From assembly GCA_037501455.1 (NCBI GenBank), contig CM074864.1, positions 59,270,001-59,334,000 of the forward strand: a stretch of 64,000 nt of DNA, in the 5' to 3' direction. A program made the position numbers and the translations under genes. Positions within the stretch are counted from its first letter, which is position 1. The number at the start of each line of letters is the position of its first letter. Below the pieces are notes generated by a model that was not told the DNA's origin, made no database searches, and saw only the letters and a program-made list of their open reading frames with translations. Shown in pieces: positions 59,598 through 64,000 of the stretch. The DNA is from Lantana camara. Taxonomy: Eukaryota; Streptophyta; Magnoliopsida; Lamiales; Verbenaceae.

Positions 59598-62500
59598 GCC
59601 AGCACCCGGTGACCGTTTAACGGGAAAGAAGAGGGCGCTCGAACTTCCTCGCCCTGAGATAAGGATCGAACCCTCGGAGAAGTTCCTGACCATTGAGTTG
59701 GAACCCGGAAACAAGGATAAGACTACTCAGATAGGATCTAACCTCTCGGGGCCCTCTCAGATTATGATGATTGACTTCCTCAGGGAGAACAGTGATGTAT
59801 TTGCGTGGAAAGCCTCCGACCTCACAGGGATTGACCCAAGCGTCATTGTCCATAGGCTTAATGTGGATCCCTCTTTCAAACCCATCAAGCAGAAAAAGCA
59901 GGATGTACATGGCTTTCGAAAGAAAGTCATTGAAGAGGAAGTTAATAAACTCCTGGAGGCTCAATATATCGAGCCCATCTTGTACCCGGAATGGTTGTGT
60001 AATGTCGTCTTGATGCCCAAGAGCGCGAATAAATGGCACATGTGCAACGATTTCACTGATCTCAACAAGGCCTGCCCTAAAGATCCTTACCCGCTGCCCC
60101 GGATTGACCAATTGGTGGATTCGACCGCTGGCTGCGAGCTCATGAGCATGATGGACGCTTTCCAGGGATACTATCAGATCTTTATGACCCCAGAAGACCG
60201 CCCCAAAACCTCGTTTGTTGTCCATCTAGGGGTATATTGCTTCTTAGTCATGCCTTTCGGACTCAAGAACGCCGGAGCTACGTATCAACAGCTCGTCAAC
60301 AAGATGTTTGAAAAAGAAATTGGAAGGTCCATGGAGGTTTACGTGGATGATATGATTGTCAAAAGCGAGCGCCAGGACTCCCACTTGGAAGATCTCAAGC
60401 GCACTTTTTCAATCCTGCGTCAGTATGGGATGAAGTTGAATCCTTCGAAGTGCACCTTTGGAGTGCAAGGGGGAAAGTTCTTAGGGTACATGGTCAGTCA
60501 TAGGGGAATTGAGGCCAATCCGGAGAAGATCAAGGCCATATTGGAAATCCCCTCCCCTCGAAATTTGCGGGAAGTGCAAGTCCTAGTAGGAAAAATCATC
60601 CGTTGAACAGGTTTATTTCGCGCTCGGCGGACAGGAACCTTCCCTTCTTCAAAATTTTGAGGAACGCACGTAACTTTGCTTGGACAGAAGAATGCGAAAA
60701 GGCGCTGCAAGATATGAAGGCTTACTTATCGAGCGCACCACTGCTGACTAAGCCCGTCGAAGGTGAGAGATTATTTATGTATCTTTCCGTTTCTTCCGAG
60801 GCCACAAGCGCGGTTCTGATCGCTGTACGGGAGCGGAAACACTTACCTGTCTATTATCTGAGCAAAACATTGCAAGGAGCCGAGAAGAAGTATTTGGAGA
60901 TTGAGAAATTCGCGTTTGCTCTTATTAACGCCTCAAGAAGGCTGAGACCTTACTTTCAAGCGCACTCCATAACGGTTCTCACCGACCAACCCTTGAAGCA
61001 AGTGCTGTCTAAGCCAGACGTGTCTGGGAGATTAATCAAATGGGCCATCGAATTGAGCCAGTTTGACTTATGCTTCGAGCCCAGGACCGCGATACTGGCT
61101 CAGGTGGTAGCTGATTTGTTGGCAGAACGCTTTGGTTTAGAGCCTGCCGTTGAGGAGAGTGAGGGGTTATGGGTCCTGCACACAGATGGTTCCTCAACCT
61201 CTCAAGGGGGAGGAGTAGGAGTGGCCCTTAGAAACCCCGATGGGATTGAGCTGGACTTTGCAATCAAGCTGGATTTCCAAGTCACTAATAACGAAGCAGA
61301 ATACGAAGCCCTCGTGTAAGGATTGAATATTGCTTTTCAGAATGGAGCCTCCAGAATCACCGCTTATGTGGATTCACAGTTAATTGCGAGCCAGATTGAA
61401 GGAACTTATGAGGCTCGAGAAACCACCATGGTGCAGTACCTGAGTAAAGCCAGAGAAATCATCGGGAAGTTCAAGGAATTTCATCTACTTCAAGTACCAC
61501 GGGAGGAGAACGAGCGTGCGGACGCTCTGTCAAAGTTTGCGTCAGCTTTGGAAGGTACTTCTGAGCGTTCTGTTATGTTCCTTAAGACTGAGGAACCTTT
61601 GATCAGGGAAAGGGTCGCCATTGGAATAATCGCTATGATTGATCCAAACGAGCCCTGTTGGCTTGACGACATCGTCGTTTTCCTTAGGGATGGAATTCCC
61701 CCCACTGGCAAGGTGGAAGCTAGGAAAGTCCGAAGTAAGGCCCCTCGTTTCGCTTTGGATCACGAGGGGAGGTTATTCAAGAAATCATTCCAAGGACCCC
61801 CAATGAGATGCCTGAGGCCCTCACAGGCGAAGGAGACGCTTGAACTCATCCACAATGGAAGCTGTGGGAATCATTCCGGAGGGCGTATCCTGGCAAAGAA
61901 GGTTCTGAGAAGTGGGTTTTATTGGCCTACAGTTCTCCAAGATGCCATTGAATTTTCGAGGAAGTGCCCTAAGTGCCAATTTCATTCAAATCTCCCTCAA
62001 TTGCCAGCCACACAGATGATCCCAATAGACGTCTCTTGGCCTTTTGACCAGTGGGGAATAGACATCGTGGGCCCCTTGCCCATGGCTGCGGGACAAAAGA
62101 AGTTTGTCATTTTAGCCGTCGACTACTTCACCAAGTGGGCCGAGGCCGAAGCTGTTGCAAAAATCACTTTCAGAGTTGTGAGGGACTTCATTTGGAAAAA
62201 CATCATTTGCAGGTACGGCATCCCGAGGGTGTTTATCTCTGACAACGGATCCCAGTTCATAGCAGCCGACACACGAGAATGGTGTTCTGAGTTGGGGATC
62301 GAGCAGCGATTTACCTCTGTAGGACACCCTCAAGCCAATGGGCAAGCAGAAGTTACCAATAGGATCATCTTGCAACATCTGAAAACCATGCTTGAGAGCA
62401 AGAAAAGTGAATGGGCTGAAGAGCTGCAAGGAGCGCTTTGGGCTTATCGCACTACCCCACGAGCGGCCACTGGAGAAACACCTTACGCGCTCGTTTATGG

Positions 62501-62888
62501 ATCAGAAGCGATGATACCAGCGGAGATAGTAAATGAATCCGCTCGTGTCGGCTATTTCGAGCCTCAGCTCAACGATGGCAACAGGAGCTTGGAGTTGGAC
62601 TTGCTGGATGAAAGGAGAGACAAAGCCTGGGCTAAGATCCACCATTATAAAGCCTCTGTGGCCCAACAGTACAACAAGCGTGTGAGGGAAAGAACTTTCC
62701 AGTTGGGAGACTTGGTTTTGAAGAAAGTGGAAGTGTCCAGGCACGTGGGGAAATTGGACCCCAATTGGGAAGGCCCATTCAAGGTCGTACAACTCAGAGC
62801 TAACAACACTTACACCCTGGAGACACTTCAAGGTGAGCGCTTGCCTCGCCCTTGGAACGCATGTAACCTCCGGCGGTTTTATGTTTAA
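59446..62888 (+). pseudogene. Tat element RT, RNase H, aRNase H and integrase
   Basis: RT (~59860-60400): SMMDAFQGYYQI, MPFGLKNAGATYQ and YVDDMIVKS. A frame shift near 60595 moves into LNRFISRSADRN-type sequence and RNase H (~60700-61120; FAWTEECEKAL). A second RNase H begins LHTDGSSTSQGGG (~61175), with NNEAEYEAL and DSQLIASQI. TAA at 61317-61319 interrupts it in frame. Integrase (~61850-62700): HNGSCGNHSGGR ... CPKCQ zinc finger, GIDIVGPLP, SDNGSQF and GQAEVTNR, then a GPFKVV-type C-terminus ending 62888. RT is also one base out of frame with gag-protease. At least four lesions make it non-autonomous, while domain order is complete. Confidence 0.93.
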
Positions 62889-64000
62889 AAGCTCTTTGCG
62901 GAACATGATGTAACAACCCTCTTTGTTGGGTTCCTCTGTACTTCCAATTGTGAGTAAGTTCCAGTATAACTTTTTCTTAATTGTTCTAACATTATGTTTC
63001 TTTGATCGCTTGAATGGATGAGACCCATGTCCCTCGTTTTCATTAGCGTGGTTGGCAATCCCTTCCTATATGAATGCTGATATTTCGCAAGGGTTACGCT
63101 GGCCAGCACTCTACTCCGCTTGGGGGGACGCCCTCATAAGGATAGACTGGTTACGCTCATAACCAATTAAACGAGATGGGGAAAATCCTAGTAGGCCTTG
63201 GCCGTTTCTTACAACGCCTTGCGCTCGAAAGTGGGATCCCTTGCAGACGAAACTTCACAAGTCTTGAACGAGGGCAACCTCTAAGTAAGACCCTCGTAAA
63301 TACTCAAGACTTAGCATAATTTCCGAGAATAAGAAGAAGGTCCCCAAGTCTGGAACGAGGGCAGTCTCACAATAAGACCCTCACGATCGCTCAAGACTTA
63401 TAACAAAAACAAAATTTATACAAGTCTTGAAAGGGGGGGCAATCTCACAATAAGACCTTCACGACCGCTCAAGACTTAGACAAATTTTCAAGACTTATAA
63501 CAAAAATAAAATTTATACAAGTCTTGAAAGGGGGGGCAATCTCACAATAAGACCTTCACGACCGCTCAAGACTTAGACAAATTTTCAAGACTTATAACAA
63601 AAATAAAATTTATACAAGTCTTGAAAGGGGGGGCAATCTCACAATAAGACCCTCACGACCGCTCAAGACTTAGACAAATTTTCAAGACTTATAACAAAAA
63701 CAAAATTTATACAAGTCTTGAAAGGGAGGGCAATCTCACAATGAGACCCTCACGACCGCTCAAGACTTAGACAAATTTTCAAGTCTTATAACAGAAGCAA
63801 AAGTTTATGCAAGTCTTGAAAGGGAGGAGGGGGCAGTCTCACAATAAGACCCTCACGATCGCTCAGGACTTAGGCAAATTTCCAAGATTTATAGGAGATT
63901 AACAGAATTTCTCAAAAGTTCTAAAGGCTTATCAGAGAAATAAAACATCCAGAGTATGCTACACACAGTCTTATTATTATGAGATTTGTCCCAGCAAGCT
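62889..64000. other. 3' non-coding tail of the Tat element
   Basis: No ORF of interest after integrase. 62889-63254 is unique sequence and 63255-63900 is a tandem array. The polypurine tract and 3' LTR have not been reached by base 64000. Confidence 0.75.
63255..63900. repeat. 97-bp tandem array (~6.6 units)
   Basis: ACAAGTCTTGAAAGG starts at 63420, 63517, 63614 and 63711, with a near copy at 63809 and two degenerate units upstream (~63255, ~63342). Each unit also contains CAATCTCACAATAAGACC and CGCTCAAGACTTAGACAA. The middle units are almost identical, so the array was homogenised recently. Confidence 0.93.

Larger units (their letters stand above)
55807..64000 (+). mobile_element. Ty3/gypsy Tat-lineage retrotransposon (3' end beyond window)
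   Basis: 812-bp 5' LTR, a GCGCCGTCTGTGGGA primer-binding site, gag-protease, RT, RNase H, a second archaeal-type RNase H, integrase, then a ~1.1-kb non-coding tail with a 97-bp tandem array. The additional RNase H upstream of integrase is a known hallmark of Tat/Ogre elements. The 3' LTR and target duplication lie outside. Starts only 56 bp after the MULE's target duplication. Confidence 0.92.

Noticed and set aside
63255..63900. Regular repeats considered as a CRISPR array
   Set aside because: The whole 97-bp unit is repeated with no unique spacers, and the context is a plant retrotransposon.

Overview
The window is nuclear DNA of a flowering plant, most likely a eudicot. It shows GT-AG introns, plant gene families (PPR, GRAS, NF-YC, PB1-kinase, a plastid-targeted PGK), nuclear plastid DNA and dense plant transposons. 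I cannot resolve genus or family. The left ~37 kb is gene-bearing, and the right ~27 kb (about 37-64 kb) is a nested transposon block.

Region by region. 1-3.7 kb: 3' part of a Ty1/copia retrotransposon on the + strand, nearly intact but with two in-frame stops. 5.06-7.25 kb: intronless PPR gene resembling Arabidopsis MEE40 (+). 8.0-14.05 kb: two head-to-tail phosphoglycerate kinase genes on the - strand. The plastid isozyme (482 aa, transit peptide) lies upstream of the cytosolic isozyme (401 aa). Both have six exons, and the four internal exons have identical lengths. 16.2-18.3 kb: five-exon SDRB-type peroxisomal 2,4-dienoyl-CoA reductase ending in SKL (-). 18.84-19.14 kb: decayed nuclear insertion of plastid DNA containing the plastid 5S rRNA. 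19.8-22.0 kb: NF-YC-like gene (-) whose 5'UTR intron carries an 827-bp hAT-type element. 22.4-25.0 kb: non-autonomous elements and TA microsatellites. 27.2-28.8 kb: intronless GRAS-family gene (+). 29.5-35.5 kb: eight-exon Raf-like kinase with an N-terminal PB1 domain (-).

37.2-55.7 kb: a Mutator-like element (MULE) family. A 333-bp foldback MITE at 37.2 kb resembles the termini and internal repeats of a full MULE at 40119-55740. That MULE is bounded by a 10-bp target duplication. It carries a broken MuDR-type transposase on - and a broken cargo gene on + (DUF1985/plant-mobile-domain-like front, acidic middle, possible Ulp1-type segment). Three later insertions sit inside it: a 967-bp hAT-type element, a 1,954-bp solo LTR and a 4,015-bp solo LTR. 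Each has its own target duplication, and removing the LTRs rejoins the interrupted reading frames. 55.8-64 kb: Ty3/gypsy element of the Tat lineage with an 812-bp 5' LTR, gag-pro-RT-RH-aRNH-INT and a 97-bp tandem array after pol. Its 3' LTR lies beyond the window.

The host genes do not form a pathway together. The PGK pair supplies plastid and cytosolic glycolysis/Calvin-cycle enzyme, and its link to SDRB appears to be conserved microsynteny with Arabidopsis chromosome 3. I found no convincing new biochemical system. The most notable items are the stratified MULE with its matching MITE, the tandem two-compartment PGK pair, and several non-coding hairpins and arrays. Comparisons with named families are from memory, and no search was run.
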